DNA of 64,000 nucleotides. Origin: JADCGM01 sp943368345. GTDB lineage: Bacteria > Pseudomonadota > Alphaproteobacteria > Sphingomonadales > Sphingomonadaceae. This document shows, in pieces, positions 32,786 to 43,420 of the stretch. Each line of letters starts with the position of its first letter. Within the stretch, counting starts at the first letter, position 1. Location: assembly GCA_943368345.1 (NCBI GenBank), contig CALRKY020000002.1, forward strand, positions 67,741 through 131,740. The letters are read 5' to 3'. The notes under the pieces were generated by a model. That model saw nothing but the letters and a program-made list of their open reading frames with translations. It ran no database searches and was not told the DNA's origin. Both the position numbers and the translations under genes were made by a program.

Positions 32786-33083
32786 CTGACCCCCTGTTAT
32801 CGGCTGGTCCGGTTCGGTGTATGGTTCGACTGCGTAAACCGCTGACAATTTGGGATGTTTTTGAATTTCGTCGATATGGCTACGGTTTGTATTCCGCATC
32901 CGGCTGCGCTAAACAATTCTCGGAGCATTTGTGCGACTGACTTGCCTTCGAAAGGAAGCACGGCCAGCCGCACAAAGGCCCAGCAGTTGGCGTTAGTGTT
33001 TCAGTCGGGTTCATCCAATACTGCTGCCATGCGTAACTCCATACGCCAGCAGCGGTCGGAATGCTGGTCGGACTGAGGCAAGT
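32786..33083. other. 298-base intergenic region before the exoprotein gene
   Basis: No supported gene, RNA or repeat was seen; short frames on both strands lack ribosome sites and homology. It probably holds the promoter and leader of the large exoprotein gene. A GAGG site at 33075-33078 lies 5 bases before the TTG start at 33084. Confidence 0.5.
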
Positions 33084-36000
33084 TTGAAGGGGGCGTACGT
33101 CCTGCAGATGGCGAAACCGGGTCAAAAGTCAGTTCAACGCGCCCAGCGTGCGGTGTTCCGAATGGCATTACTGTGCGCCGGAAGCTCGCTGGCAGCCTCC
33201 GTTGCCCAGGCTGACGGGCTGAGCGGTGGCTCCGTGGTCGCCGGGGCCGCCCAGATCGGCGCAACCGTCGCCGGACAGACGACGATCACACAGACCAGCG
33301 GCAAGGCCGTCATCAACTGGCAGAATTTTTCGGTCGGCAGCGGCGAAACGGTCCGTTTCGTTCAACCAGACCGCAATTCGGTCGCACTCAACCGTGTGGT
33401 TGGGACCAATGTTTCGAAGATTGACGGCAGCCTCACCGCCAATGGTCAGGTCTGGCTGCTGAACCCCAATGGCGTGTTGATCGGTGGCGGTGGCCGGGTA
33501 TCGGCGGCCGGATTTCTCGCGACCACCCGCGCCATCAGCGACTCGGATTTTCTGGCCGGTCGCAATGTCTTCTCCGGGTCAGGTGATGCCGCCATCGGCA
33601 ATGCCGGATCGATTACGGTCGATAATGGCTATGCGATCCTGGCTGGCGGCAAGGTCGATAACAGCGGGTTGGTTGAGGCCAATCTTGGACAGGTCGTGCT
33701 GGCAGCGGGCAACAGCTACACGCTCGATCTGAGCGGCGACAAGCTGATCTCCTTCGCGGTCACCGCCCCGCTCGAAGTCCTGCCGGACGGCAGCGCGATC
33801 AACAATTCCGGGACGCTGCGCGCTGACGGTGGGCGGGTGCTGGTATCGGCCCGCAGCGCGGCGGCCATTGTCGACAGCGTCATCAACACCACCGGGTTGG
33901 TGCAGGCGCGGTCGGCCAGCATGGTCGACGGAGAGATCGTCTTTGATGGCGGAGAGGCCGGCACGGTCAACGTCAATGGCACCGTCGATGCCAGCGGTCA
34001 GGCCGCTGGCCAAACCGGCGGGCGGATCATTGTCCTCGGTGACACCATCGTTGCGGGGCAGTCGGCCAAGCTCGATGCACGCGGGGACGCAGGTGGCGGC
34101 GAAATCTACGTCGGCGGCGGCTGGCAGGGCGAAAGCCTGCTAACCGGACGCGGCAGCGCTGTTCGTGTCGCGGTTCTGAGCGGGGCGAGCCTCGATGCCA
34201 GCGCGATCACCAACGGCGACGGCGGCACCGTTGTTGCTTGGTCAGATATCAGCAATTCGGCGTCCATCACCCGGGCTTTCGGGACGTTCAATGCGATGGG
34301 CGGGGCATCGGGCGGCAATGGTGGCCGGATCGAGACTTCGGGCCATTTCCTCGATACTGCCGGGGTCAAGGGCGGCGCATCCGCAGCTTTCGGGCGCGGC
34401 GGCGAATGGCTGTTCGATCCGTATAACATCAACATCGTCAATTCCACGTCCGGCAACGGCAGTTTTGATGGCGCGGGCAACTGGACGCCGACTGCCAGTC
34501 CGTCCGATGTTTCGACAGCGGACATCGTTACCCGCCTGAACGGCGGCACCAATGTCACGATCTCGACCGGGCTCGCCGGTAGTTCGGGAGCAGATGCCGG
34601 GAACATCACCTTCAATTCGCCGCTGACGGTAACGCCGCTGACCCCCGTCACGCTGAAACTGGTGGCATTCAATGCCATTAACCTTGGGGGCTCGATATCT
34701 GTTGCGGGCGCTGCGCCGCTGAATGTGGTGCTTGAAGCTGGACGCAATATCAGCCTGTCCGGACCTGCGGCTTTTATTACCACCAACAACGGCAATTTCT
34801 CTGCCAGACTGATCAATGGCGGCGCGCCGACAGGCGCTGAATTTATCGCCAATGCCAAGTCGATCCAGACCGGTTCTGGCGCAATTGAATTGCGCAGCAC
34901 CTACACTGGGCCAGCCACTCCGACGATCAACATCATCAACGAGCCGACGGGGATACTGCAAACGACGACGGGTTCGATCACCATTGCAGCGGGCGACAAT
35001 GGTTCGTTGTCCAACCTCGGCAATTTGACTACCGTATCGGGACGAATAACATTTTCAGTCGGCAATGGCGTCGGGGCGGTCATTCAGACCAATTCAGACG
35101 GCGGCACGCTGACAACGGCGTCAGGCAACGTCGAATTGCTGTCAGGAAATGATGCCGCCATCAACAGCGGTGCGTCGATCAACACGACGGGGTCCCTGAC
35201 CATCACAGGGGGTCTTGGCTCGACCGCGACACTGAACGGCGCAGTTACCGTTGCAAATGGACTGTCAATCACAGCTGGTCGAAAGATCAACAATCAGGCG
35301 GTGCTCACCACCAACAATTCCGCGCTGACAATGTCGTTGACCGGACGTGGTGTCGATGCGCAGGCCGCACTTGAAATCGTCAACGTGGCGACGATCACCA
35401 CCGGCACCGGCAGTCTGACGGCAACCGCCACCGGCGGAACTATAAAATTGCAGCCCGCGACGATAACCAGCGGAAACTTGACTCTGACGTCTTCGGCGCT
35501 CGCCGTCGGCGATTTCATTTCCGTTGGTGGCGTCGGATCGATCACAGCGACTGCCGTCAACCTAACAACTGACCAACTGACCTTTGCTACGCCGATTGGT
35601 GGACCCCAAGGAATCCAGGGAACATCGATAGCGTTAAAAGCAAACCTCGATGCCACCAATATCTGCCTTGCCGACACTGGTTGTGGCGTTGGGCTTTCGT
35701 TGACGACAGCCGGTCTCGGCCTGCTCAAATCGGCGAACCGCACCATCGGATCAGCGACGGGTACAGGGACTCTGACCGTCAATCTACCGAACAGCGCGCC
35801 CGGGGTTGGCACCAGCCAAACGACCGTACTCCGGATGGGTGGTACAGGCGGCGCCGTGATCGTGCAGTCCTTGCCGGGGGTTTCCACCACCGACACACTT
35901 CGGATCATCGCAGGCGGCAACCTCACGCTGGGCACCGGACTGGCCGCAACGACAGCGGGCAAACTGGACCTAATCAGCGGTGTGTTCATCAACAATGCCG

Positions 36001-39000
36001 GCGCGACGGCGCTCGCGTCGATGGGAACCGGTCGCTGGTTGATCCATTCGACCAATCCAGCCGGCAACATGTTTGGCGGATTGGCGAGCGGCAACCTGGC
36101 ACTGTGGAACCGGACCTCGGCGGACGCGATTGGGGGTGCCATCAGTGCGCTGACAAATACGTACGCCTTCAGTTTCCAGCCAACATTGACGCTGACGCCG
36201 GTTGCCAAAACCAAAATCTATGGCGACGCCCTGACACTCGGGTCGGTCCTGAATACCGACTATACGTTCACCGGTCTCGTCTTGGCGGCCGGTTTTGGTA
36301 ACGTGTTTACGCAGGACGCGCTCCGCACTGTCAACCTGTCGTCAACCGGCACTGCCGCATTGGCGAACGCTGGGACCTTTGCGATCACCGCGACGGCTGG
36401 TTTTGCTCCCATCGGCTATGCGGAGGCCACCGGGGCAGCACTGCTGACTGTCAGCCCCCGACCTCTTACCGCCTCGCTGACCGGCACGGCGACCAAGGTC
36501 TATGATGGGACAAACGTCGCGACGGTTCCGAGCGCAAATCTGGTCCTGACCGGTTTTCTCAGTGGTCAGGGTGCAACCGCCGGCACGCTCGCAGCCACCT
36601 ACGGCACGGCGCTCAGTCCGATCGTCAATGTCGGGACCGGACTGGCGGTCAACGCGACCATCGGGACCGGCACTCTGACCCCCGCCAATATCGATACCAA
36701 CCTGTCAAACTATCAGGTGCCAACCCTGGCGTCCGGCAATATCGGCATCATCACACCGCGACCGTTGACCGCCAGCCTGACCGGGGGGACGACCCGAGCC
36801 TATGACGGCACCACCACTGTTTCACTGGTGTCGAGTAATTATATCCTCACCAATATCATCGGTTCGGATGATGTTTTCCTTAGCATCGCTACAACCGGCA
36901 CACTGAGCGACAAGAACGCCGGAACTGCGAAGACTGTAACGGCAAGCGGGCTTGGCTTGCTCGGAACCAGGGCCGGAAATTACAGTTTGGTCAGCACGAC
37001 GGCGGCAGGGGCAATTGGCACAATTGTCCAGCGCCAATTGTCGGCAACGCTCACAGGTTCGGTAACCAAGGTCTATGATCAGACGTTTACCGCCCCCATC
37101 ACCAACGGCAATGTTACCCTTGGCAATTTTGTATCGGGCGAAGGCGCGACGCTTGCCACGGCAACGGCAACCTATGTCACAGCCAATGTCGGAACCGGGA
37201 TTGGGGTCAACCTGACCTTTGCTGCGAACACGTTGTTGGCCAACAGCGGAACCAGCCTAAGCAATTATTTCCTGCCCGGAACGACCTTTGCCAGTATCGG
37301 CAACATCACCGCAAAGCCGCTGTCGGCCTCGCTGATCGGCACCGTTGCGAAAGTCTATGACGGCAACAACAGCGCGACCCTGTCACCCGTCAATTTCCAG
37401 ATTTCCGGTTTCGTCGGAACCGATTCCGCGACCGTTGGATCATCGAGCGGTACCTATGCCTCCGTCAACGCGGGCAACGGCCTTTCGGTTACCGCCAATG
37501 CGACGTTGGTTCCGACCGGTGCAACGGTTCTGAGCAACTACCTGTTGCCGGGTTCGATCACTGGTTCAGTGGGCTCGATCTCGCAGCGCCCGCTGACTGT
37601 ATCGCTGATCGGGAGCGTGGCGAAAGTCTATGACGGAACCGCCGGGATATCGGTCAACAGCAGCAACTTCAGCCTAACCGGCTTCGTCCAGGGTGAAGGC
37701 GCAACGATCGGCAATCAGATCGGCACGCTGGCATCTCCGAATGTGGGTTCGGGCATTTCCGTAACCGTTGTTGGCAATCCGCAGTCGGTTACGCCGACCG
37801 GCAACACCCTGCTGTCAAACTACGCCGGTCCATCCTCGATTACCGGTGCCATTGGGCAGGTAACGCCGCGCCAGTTGAGTGCGTCGCTAATTGGATCTGC
37901 TCAGAAAACCTATGACGGCACCACTGTCGCAACGCTGACCTCCGCCAATTTCCAACTCACCGGCTTCGTGCAAGGCCAGGGTGCGAGCGTCACCCGCACC
38001 GTCGGCACTTATGACAACAAGAATGCGGCGACATTCATTGGTGTCCAATCGACCCTGACAGCGGCCGACTTCGCGGCAAATCAGGGGACCTTGCTGTCCA
38101 ACTATGCGACCCCTGCCCTGGCAACCGGTGCCATTGGTGAAATCACCCCGCGCGTTGTTGGCGTCATTTTTTCGGGTTCGACCAGTAAGGTCTATGATGG
38201 ATCAACGTCGGTTCTGGTCGATCCGGCACGATTCCAGCTGACCAACATTGTCGCCGGTGAATCGATCACCGTTACCCGCGCACCCGGGCAATATGCGACG
38301 GCGAATGTCGGAACCGGCCTGAACATCACGATTGATACTGCGTTTGTCGATGTCGTTGCCGGTGCGAACACATTACTCGACAATTATGCCCGTCCGGGCA
38401 TCGTGACGGCATCCGGCGGCATCATTACCGCTCGACCCGTCACGGTTACCCTCGGTGGCACGATCAGCAAAATCTACGACGGCAAAACCGACGCCGACCT
38501 GACGTCAGCGACCCTGACGCTTGGCAATATCGTCGGCAGCGAAGTTGTAACGATCTCGCGGGCTGCAACCGGCACCTACAACAGCGCCGATGTGGGAACC
38601 CGCAAACGGGTGACAGTTGCCGGACTGACGCTCGGTGGTGCCGCCGCCAGCAATTATGCCCTGACCAGCACCAGCGTGGCGGCAGAAATCGGGATCATCA
38701 GCCGTCGGACCCTGACGGCGATCCTGACCGGAACCGCGAGCAAGATCTATGACGGCACGACCGACGCCTCGCTGGTGTCCACGAATTTCCAGATTCAGAA
38801 TTTGGTTGATGGGGAATCACTGACCGTCGCACCGCTCACCGGAACCTATGCCAGCAAGGATGTCGGGACCGGTCTGACCGTCACCGCTGCGCTTGTCAGC
38901 CCCAACTTCAGTGCTGGCTCCGGCACGCAGCTGACCAACTACATTCTGCCGACCGCAGCGTCCGGGACAATCGGCGTCATCACCAAGCGGCAGCTAACCG

Positions 39001-40418
39001 CATCGCTCAACACCGCCGTGTCCAAGGTCTATGACAATAGCGAAAGCGCAACCCTGGCCAATGGCAGCATTTCGGTATCAGGCTTTGCAGGCAGTGAATC
39101 TGCCACGATCAATCAGCCGGTTGCCACCTTTGCGAGCAAGAATGTTGGCGTTGGAATCGCCATAAGTGCCGTACTCGATGCTGCCGCTTTCAGTGCGGCC
39201 TCCGGAACGGCCCTGTCCAATTACACACTGCCTACGGGACTAACCGGGGCGACCGGTTCTATCACAATCCGACCGATCACGGTGGTGCTATCCGGAACGA
39301 CATCGAAGACCTATGATGGTCTGACCTCGGCCGCACTTACGACAGCCAACTACGCGACTATCAACAATGTCGCGCCGGGGGACACCAACCCAACGTTGAA
39401 CAATCCGACGACTGGGACTTACGCGACCGCCGGTGTCGGGACCGGCAAAACGGTAACCGTTGGCGGTCTTGCACTGGTCAGCCCGTCCGGAAATTATAGT
39501 TTGACCTCGACGACCGCGAGCGGTGCAATCGGGACGATTACTGCTGCGACATTGACCTATGTTGCCACACCGGTGAGCCGTGCACAGCTGGTCGCAAATC
39601 CGGCCCTGACGGGGACGGTCACCGGCTTCGTCAACAATGAAACCCGCCTGACCGCGACCAGTGGCGGCGACCCGATCTTTGCCACCACCGCCGATACCGC
39701 ATCGGCCCAGGGCAGCTATGCCATCACCGGCAGCGGCCTGACGGCAGCGAATTATACCTTCGTACAGGCCGCCGCCAACGCCACCGCCCTAACGGTGACC
39801 GCCCCTGCGACAAGTGCATCCGCAGACGCAGTCGCGGTTCGGCCATCGGCGATTACGGCGGCGGTGACGGTCACGCCGGTGGTGACGCCTCCTCCAGCCG
39901 TTGCACCGACGCCAGCACCGGCGGCTGCACCTGCGCCAGCCGCTGCACCAGCATCATCGGAGCCAGCCGCACCGGCGCCAGCATCCGGCGACAAACCGGC
40001 AGAAGGATCGGGTTCTGGGCCCGCGCCCGCCGCAGCCCCTGCCGGCGGTACGGCCGCTGCCGCTGCGCCTGCCGCTTCTGCACCGGCCGCAGCACCGGCA
40101 GGCGGAGATGCGGCCCCAGCGGCACCGGCACCGACATCGACCAAGTCCGCCGCACTTCCGCCACCGCCGCCGGTCGAAGCGCTACCGCCATCGCCGGTCG
40201 CCGCTGAAAAGCCACCAACTCCGTCTGACCCGGCCGATGCCGGGGATCCGGTTCTGGCCGCAGCGGGTGGCGGAGATGCGTCACCCCCACCAACAGGTGG
40301 TAGCGGTGCGCCCATGACAATGCTGGCGCCCGGCGTCAGTCTTGAAGCGCCGTCGGCGTCGCGCTCAATTGGCGCAGCCGATGCGCGGTTCAGCGAGACC
40401 GGAGACCTCAGCATATGA
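33084..40418 (+). CDS. Giant filamentous-haemagglutinin-like two-partner secretion exoprotein (TpsA)
   Basis: A 2444-residue surface or secreted protein. A long signal peptide (about 1-43, ending AQADG) precedes a TPS/haemagglutination-activity domain (about 45-310) with INWQNFSVGSGETVRFVQP, VWLLNPNGVLIG and repeated SG-GGRI beta-helix turns. A beta-rich region follows to about 1100. Eleven YDG-type repeats of about 94 residues (VYDG/TYDG/IYDG motifs, residues about 1130-2160) come next, then an MBG-like unit and a 220-residue Pro/Ala-rich tail. The TTG start is chosen for the GAGG site 5 bases upstream; an ATG at 33108 is the alternative. The stop overlaps the CHAT gene by 4 bases. The matching TpsB transporter lies 7 kb downstream at 47199-48902. 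Likely an adhesin or biofilm fibre (family inference). Confidence 0.9.
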   Translation: MKGAYVLQMAKPGQKSVQRAQRAVFRMALLCAGSSLAASVAQADGLSGGSVVAGAAQIGATVAGQTTITQTSGKAVINWQNFSVGSGETVRFVQPDRNSVALNRVVGTNVSKIDGSLTANGQVWLLNPNGVLIGGGGRVSAAGFLATTRAISDSDFLAGRNVFSGSGDAAIGNAGSITVDNGYAILAGGKVDNSGLVEANLGQVVLAAGNSYTLDLSGDKLISFAVTAPLEVLPDGSAINNSGTLRADGGRVLVSARSAAAIVDSVINTTGLVQARSASMVDGEIVFDGGEAGTVNVNGTVDASGQAAGQTGGRIIVLGDTIVAGQSAKLDARGDAGGGEIYVGGGWQGESLLTGRGSAVRVAVLSGASLDASAITNGDGGTVVAWSDISNSASITRAFGTFNAMGGASGGNGGRIETSGHFLDTAGVKGGASAAFGRGGEWLFDPYNINIVNSTSGNGSFDGAGNWTPTASPSDVSTADIVTRLNGGTNVTISTGLAGSSGADAGNITFNSPLTVTPLTPVTLKLVAFNAINLGGSISVAGAAPLNVVLEAGRNISLSGPAAFITTNNGNFSARLINGGAPTGAEFIANAKSIQTGSGAIELRSTYTGPATPTINIINEPTGILQTTTGSITIAAGDNGSLSNLGNLTTVSGRITFSVGNGVGAVIQTNSDGGTLTTASGNVELLSGNDAAINSGASINTTGSLTITGGLGSTATLNGAVTVANGLSITAGRKINNQAVLTTNNSALTMSLTGRGVDAQAALEIVNVATITTGTGSLTATATGGTIKLQPATITSGNLTLTSSALAVGDFISVGGVGSITATAVNLTTDQLTFATPIGGPQGIQGTSIALKANLDATNICLADTGCGVGLSLTTAGLGLLKSANRTIGSATGTGTLTVNLPNSAPGVGTSQTTVLRMGGTGGAVIVQSLPGVSTTDTLRIIAGGNLTLGTGLAATTAGKLDLISGVFINNAGATALASMGTGRWLIHSTNPAGNMFGGLASGNLALWNRTSADAIGGAISALTNTYAFSFQPTLTLTPVAKTKIYGDALTLGSVLNTDYTFTGLVLAAGFGNVFTQDALRTVNLSSTGTAALANAGTFAITATAGFAPIGYAEATGAALLTVSPRPLTASLTGTATKVYDGTNVATVPSANLVLTGFLSGQGATAGTLAATYGTALSPIVNVGTGLAVNATIGTGTLTPANIDTNLSNYQVPTLASGNIGIITPRPLTASLTGGTTRAYDGTTTVSLVSSNYILTNIIGSDDVFLSIATTGTLSDKNAGTAKTVTASGLGLLGTRAGNYSLVSTTAAGAIGTIVQRQLSATLTGSVTKVYDQTFTAPITNGNVTLGNFVSGEGATLATATATYVTANVGTGIGVNLTFAANTLLANSGTSLSNYFLPGTTFASIGNITAKPLSASLIGTVAKVYDGNNSATLSPVNFQISGFVGTDSATVGSSSGTYASVNAGNGLSVTANATLVPTGATVLSNYLLPGSITGSVGSISQRPLTVSLIGSVAKVYDGTAGISVNSSNFSLTGFVQGEGATIGNQIGTLASPNVGSGISVTVVGNPQSVTPTGNTLLSNYAGPSSITGAIGQVTPRQLSASLIGSAQKTYDGTTVATLTSANFQLTGFVQGQGASVTRTVGTYDNKNAATFIGVQSTLTAADFAANQGTLLSNYATPALATGAIGEITPRVVGVIFSGSTSKVYDGSTSVLVDPARFQLTNIVAGESITVTRAPGQYATANVGTGLNITIDTAFVDVVAGANTLLDNYARPGIVTASGGIITARPVTVTLGGTISKIYDGKTDADLTSATLTLGNIVGSEVVTISRAATGTYNSADVGTRKRVTVAGLTLGGAAASNYALTSTSVAAEIGIISRRTLTAILTGTASKIYDGTTDASLVSTNFQIQNLVDGESLTVAPLTGTYASKDVGTGLTVTAALVSPNFSAGSGTQLTNYILPTAASGTIGVITKRQLTASLNTAVSKVYDNSESATLANGSISVSGFAGSESATINQPVATFASKNVGVGIAISAVLDAAAFSAASGTALSNYTLPTGLTGATGSITIRPITVVLSGTTSKTYDGLTSAALTTANYATINNVAPGDTNPTLNNPTTGTYATAGVGTGKTVTVGGLALVSPSGNYSLTSTTASGAIGTITAATLTYVATPVSRAQLVANPALTGTVTGFVNNETRLTATSGGDPIFATTADTASAQGSYAITGSGLTAANYTFVQAAANATALTVTAPATSASADAVAVRPSAITAAVTVTPVVTPPPAVAPTPAPAAAPAPAAAPASSEPAAPAPASGDKPAEGSGSGPAPAAAPAGGTAAAAAPAASAPAAAPAGGDAAPAAPAPTSTKSAALPPPPPVEALPPSPVAAEKPPTPSDPADAGDPVLAAAGGGDASPPPTGGSGAPMTMLAPGVSLEAPSASRSIGAADARFSETGDLSI
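36470..39560 (+). repeat. Eleven tandem coding repeats of about 281 bp (YDG-type domains)
   Basis: The marker codons for Y-D-G or Y-D-x recur near 36498, 36801, 37068, 37350, 37626, 37908, 38186, 38470, 38740, 39020 and 39306. The spacing averages about 281 bases (about 94 residues). The repeats are diverged at DNA level but share the pattern S-KxYDG-T-x-a-L, then GF/NI, GTY, NYxLP and GxIG. Two units have lost the Gly (YDQ, YDN). Confidence 0.88.
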
Positions 40419-43400
40419 TCGCGCTTAGCTTGATCGCGGCTGCCGCTGTCGCAACGGCAACTCCGTCCACCCCTGGCACGCCGCTCGCCCCCAGCCTGAT
40501 AGGGGAGAATTGCGACGCCCGCACCCGCCCGGACGTCAAACCCGCCCCAGGCCTTCCGGCCGACATTCTGATCAATTGTGCCGACAAACCTGCCGGAACC
40601 ATTAAATTTGTGTCAATCGGCTCCCAAATTCCTGCTGGCGAAGCGGGTAAATTTGCGTTGGCAACCGCATTCAACAACAGTCGCATTTGGAATGATGCCA
40701 AGCAGAAGCTGACCTGCGATCCGCAAACATGGCTGGTTGAAGGGAATACGCTCATTCTGGTCATGCCATGCCGGGGCCGCATCGGTGGTTGGCCGTCGCT
40801 GGTGATGGCGAAAGCCGACGGCAATGTCCTGACCATCGCCGACGTAGCCCCGTCAGCCTATCCGGCGTTGCGGATTGCGTTGAAACTCCCCCCGGCCGCC
40901 GGGACACGGGTCGAGCAGGTCGCGAAAATCCAATCCTTCTGGTCTCAGAAAGTTGTCCTGGCGAGCGCGGTCGACATCGACCGGGAACGTACATTGCTCC
41001 GCGATGCACGGACGGCGAGCAGTCTCGCACGCTACGATGAAGCGGAGGACCTGTTTCGCAAGGCGCTGGAGATCCAGACCCGCTTGTTCGGCGAGGATGA
41101 TACGACCGCTGCTGACATTTTGATCGATCTGGCGCTGGCGGTCAGTAATCAGGGCCGGGTTGATGAAGCCGAGGCGCTGTTCCGGCGGGCCGCACCGATC
41201 ATGGCCCAATCGGTCAATCCGTCGGATCGGGCCCGTCTGTCGACCTACCGTGGTTACGAAGCGGCCAACCGGGGTGACTTTGAATCAGCACTGGCCAATG
41301 CCGCCGCAGCCAGTTCGGCCTGGCGGACGATTGCGGCACCGGCTGGCGGCGCAGGCGATACCAGTGCGCCAACCACAACGATGCTGGTTGCCGAAGGCGA
41401 ATTGGCAATGACCCGCAATCTGGAAGCCCGGATGATGCTGCGAGCCGGCAATATCGACGGGGCCTATGTTGCAGCGGGTGAGGCACTTCTGACCCTTGAC
41501 CGGATTGAAGGCGAACCGCGCTGGTGGCGATCCGACGTCCTGGTGACGCTCGGTTCCGTGGTGATTGCCCAGAAACGGGTTGCAGCGGCGGAAACCTATT
41601 TCAATTCGGCACTCGCGCTTCGTCAGCAGATTTTCGGGGAGGGTCTCGGGACGCTGCGGGTTCGGGCCGCGCTGGGTCGCGCCTATCAGCAGGAGGGCCT
41701 GAACACCTCGGCCATCGTGACGTATCGCCAGGCGTTCAAGATCGCCAAAACGCTGTCGAAGGAGCAGAATCCGCTCAACAATAATGATCTGGTTCCATTT
41801 GCGACGGCGATCACCGATTTCGCCAAGACGCTGACCGACGACAAAGAGAAACAGGGGCTATATGCCGAGGCCTTCGATGCCTTCCAGCTGATCCGCTCGC
41901 CGCTGATCGACAAAACCATCGACCAGACGTCGGCGCGCCTGGCTGCCAGTGACCCGGCGATTGCTGCCCTGATCCGCGATTTGCAGGACAGTGACCGTGC
42001 GGTTTCCACCGCCCGTGTTCGCCTCGCCGGCCAACAGTCCTTGCCGCAGGCGGAGCGGAGCGCGGCGGTCGAAGATCAATTCTCCGACGCCATCAAGACC
42101 GGCATGGCCCGGTCTGCCGAGATCCGTAAAACCATTGATGTGCGCTTTCCGGACTTTGCAGCGGTGACCGCACCAAAGTCACTCACCCTCGATGCGCTGC
42201 GGGCGCGACTGGGGCCGACCGAGGCGATCATCTCGTTCCTGATCGGTCGCAACCGGTCATTCGTACAGCTGGTGCGGCGGGAATCGGTTCATGTTGGCCA
42301 GATTCCGCTGGGTGAAGCTGAGATGCGAACTGCGGTTAAAGGCCTGCGGCGTTCGCTCGAAATTCAGGGCGGATCGGTCAATGATTTCGACTTGGCAGCG
42401 TCGAACCAGCTCTACAATGACCTGTTTGGGGATGTCGCGTCGGCACTGGACGGTATTGATCACATCGCTGTTGTCCCGGCCGGCCCGCTCTCGAGCCTCC
42501 CCTTCTCCCTGCTGGTCACCGCCGCGCCAAAGAGCGACGATTACCGGGCGGCAAGCTGGCTGGTGAACAAGATCACCGTGTCGCACACCCCGTCATTGGC
42601 GGCGTTCGTCGCGCTTCGCTCGACCCGGCCGGCCAAGGCACCCGATCTTGCGCTGCTGGCCTTTGCCAATCCGGTGCTCGGTGCCCCCGGCAAAGGCGGG
42701 TCGGCAGGCGTGGCGATCAACGTTGCCAATGATACCTGCCGCAACAGTCCGGTGATGCCGGCCGAACTGCTGCTGTCACTCTCCTCCCTGCCCGATACAT
42801 TGCAGGAGGTGCAAACCGTTGCCCGCGCACTTGGGGCGGACCCGGCCACCAGCATCCACCAGGGCGCGCTGGCCAACGAAACCAATTTCCGCAACCAGGA
42901 ACTGTCCCGCTATCGTATCCTATATTTCGCGACCCACGGCCTGCTGCCGGGCGAGCTGAAATGTCAGGCTGAACCCGGCATGGTGCTGACCCCGCCCCCA
43001 GTCACCGCGACCGAGCGGATTGGTGATGGCCTGCTCGAAGCCAGCGAGATTGCCGGGCTGTCGATCAACGCCGATCTGGTCGTGCTGTCGGCCTGCAACA
43101 CCGCGTCCGGCGGTGGCGCACTCGGCGGTGAGTCGCTGTCCGGCTTGTCGGAAGCCTTTTTCCGGGCTGGTGCGCGCAACATGCTGATCAGCCACTGGCA
43201 GGTGCCATCCGGCGCAACGACGTCGTTGATGTCCGGCCTGTTCGGGTCGCTGAGCACGGCGGGAAGCTCCGCCGATGCATTGAGAGTCTCGCAGTTGAAA
43301 CTTATCTCCGAAGAACGCACCGCTCATCCGTTCTTCTGGGCCGCGTTTGTGTTGATGGGCGATGGCAGTGGCGCTGTTCCCGTACCCGCCGCTGTCCAAA

Positions 43401-43420
43401 CCGCAGAGGTGGTAAAATGA
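40415..43420 (+). CDS. TPR-CHAT domain exported protein (caspase-like peptidase)
   Basis: A 1001-residue protein with a signal peptide (about 1-16), a unique N-terminal region, TPR-like helical repeats (about 190-480, for example AEDLFRKALEIQTRLFGEDDTTAADILIDLALAV, reading as kinesin-light-chain-type TPR), and a C-terminal CHAT domain (about 600-990). The CHAT catalytic pair is intact: His841 in YFATHG and Cys894 in LSACNTASGG. CHAT proteins are caspase-related cysteine peptidases. ATGA overlap with the exoprotein gene before it and with the small paralogue gene after it implies coupled translation. A periplasmic or surface peptidase processing the exoprotein is plausible (inference). Confidence 0.9.
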   Translation: MIALSLIAAAAVATATPSTPGTPLAPSLIGENCDARTRPDVKPAPGLPADILINCADKPAGTIKFVSIGSQIPAGEAGKFALATAFNNSRIWNDAKQKLTCDPQTWLVEGNTLILVMPCRGRIGGWPSLVMAKADGNVLTIADVAPSAYPALRIALKLPPAAGTRVEQVAKIQSFWSQKVVLASAVDIDRERTLLRDARTASSLARYDEAEDLFRKALEIQTRLFGEDDTTAADILIDLALAVSNQGRVDEAEALFRRAAPIMAQSVNPSDRARLSTYRGYEAANRGDFESALANAAAASSAWRTIAAPAGGAGDTSAPTTTMLVAEGELAMTRNLEARMMLRAGNIDGAYVAAGEALLTLDRIEGEPRWWRSDVLVTLGSVVIAQKRVAAAETYFNSALALRQQIFGEGLGTLRVRAALGRAYQQEGLNTSAIVTYRQAFKIAKTLSKEQNPLNNNDLVPFATAITDFAKTLTDDKEKQGLYAEAFDAFQLIRSPLIDKTIDQTSARLAASDPAIAALIRDLQDSDRAVSTARVRLAGQQSLPQAERSAAVEDQFSDAIKTGMARSAEIRKTIDVRFPDFAAVTAPKSLTLDALRARLGPTEAIISFLIGRNRSFVQLVRRESVHVGQIPLGEAEMRTAVKGLRRSLEIQGGSVNDFDLAASNQLYNDLFGDVASALDGIDHIAVVPAGPLSSLPFSLLVTAAPKSDDYRAASWLVNKITVSHTPSLAAFVALRSTRPAKAPDLALLAFANPVLGAPGKGGSAGVAINVANDTCRNSPVMPAELLLSLSSLPDTLQEVQTVARALGADPATSIHQGALANETNFRNQELSRYRILYFATHGLLPGELKCQAEPGMVLTPPPVTATERIGDGLLEASEIAGLSINADLVVLSACNTASGGGALGGESLSGLSEAFFRAGARNMLISHWQVPSGATTSLMSGLFGSLSTAGSSADALRVSQLKLISEERTAHPFFWAAFVLMGDGSGAVPVPAAVQTAEVVK

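Noticed and set aside
33084..40418. Target gene of a diversity-generating retroelement because of its repeats
   Set aside because: No repeat with adenine-specific variation near the RT genes was seen; the repeats are ordinary diverged YDG domains.
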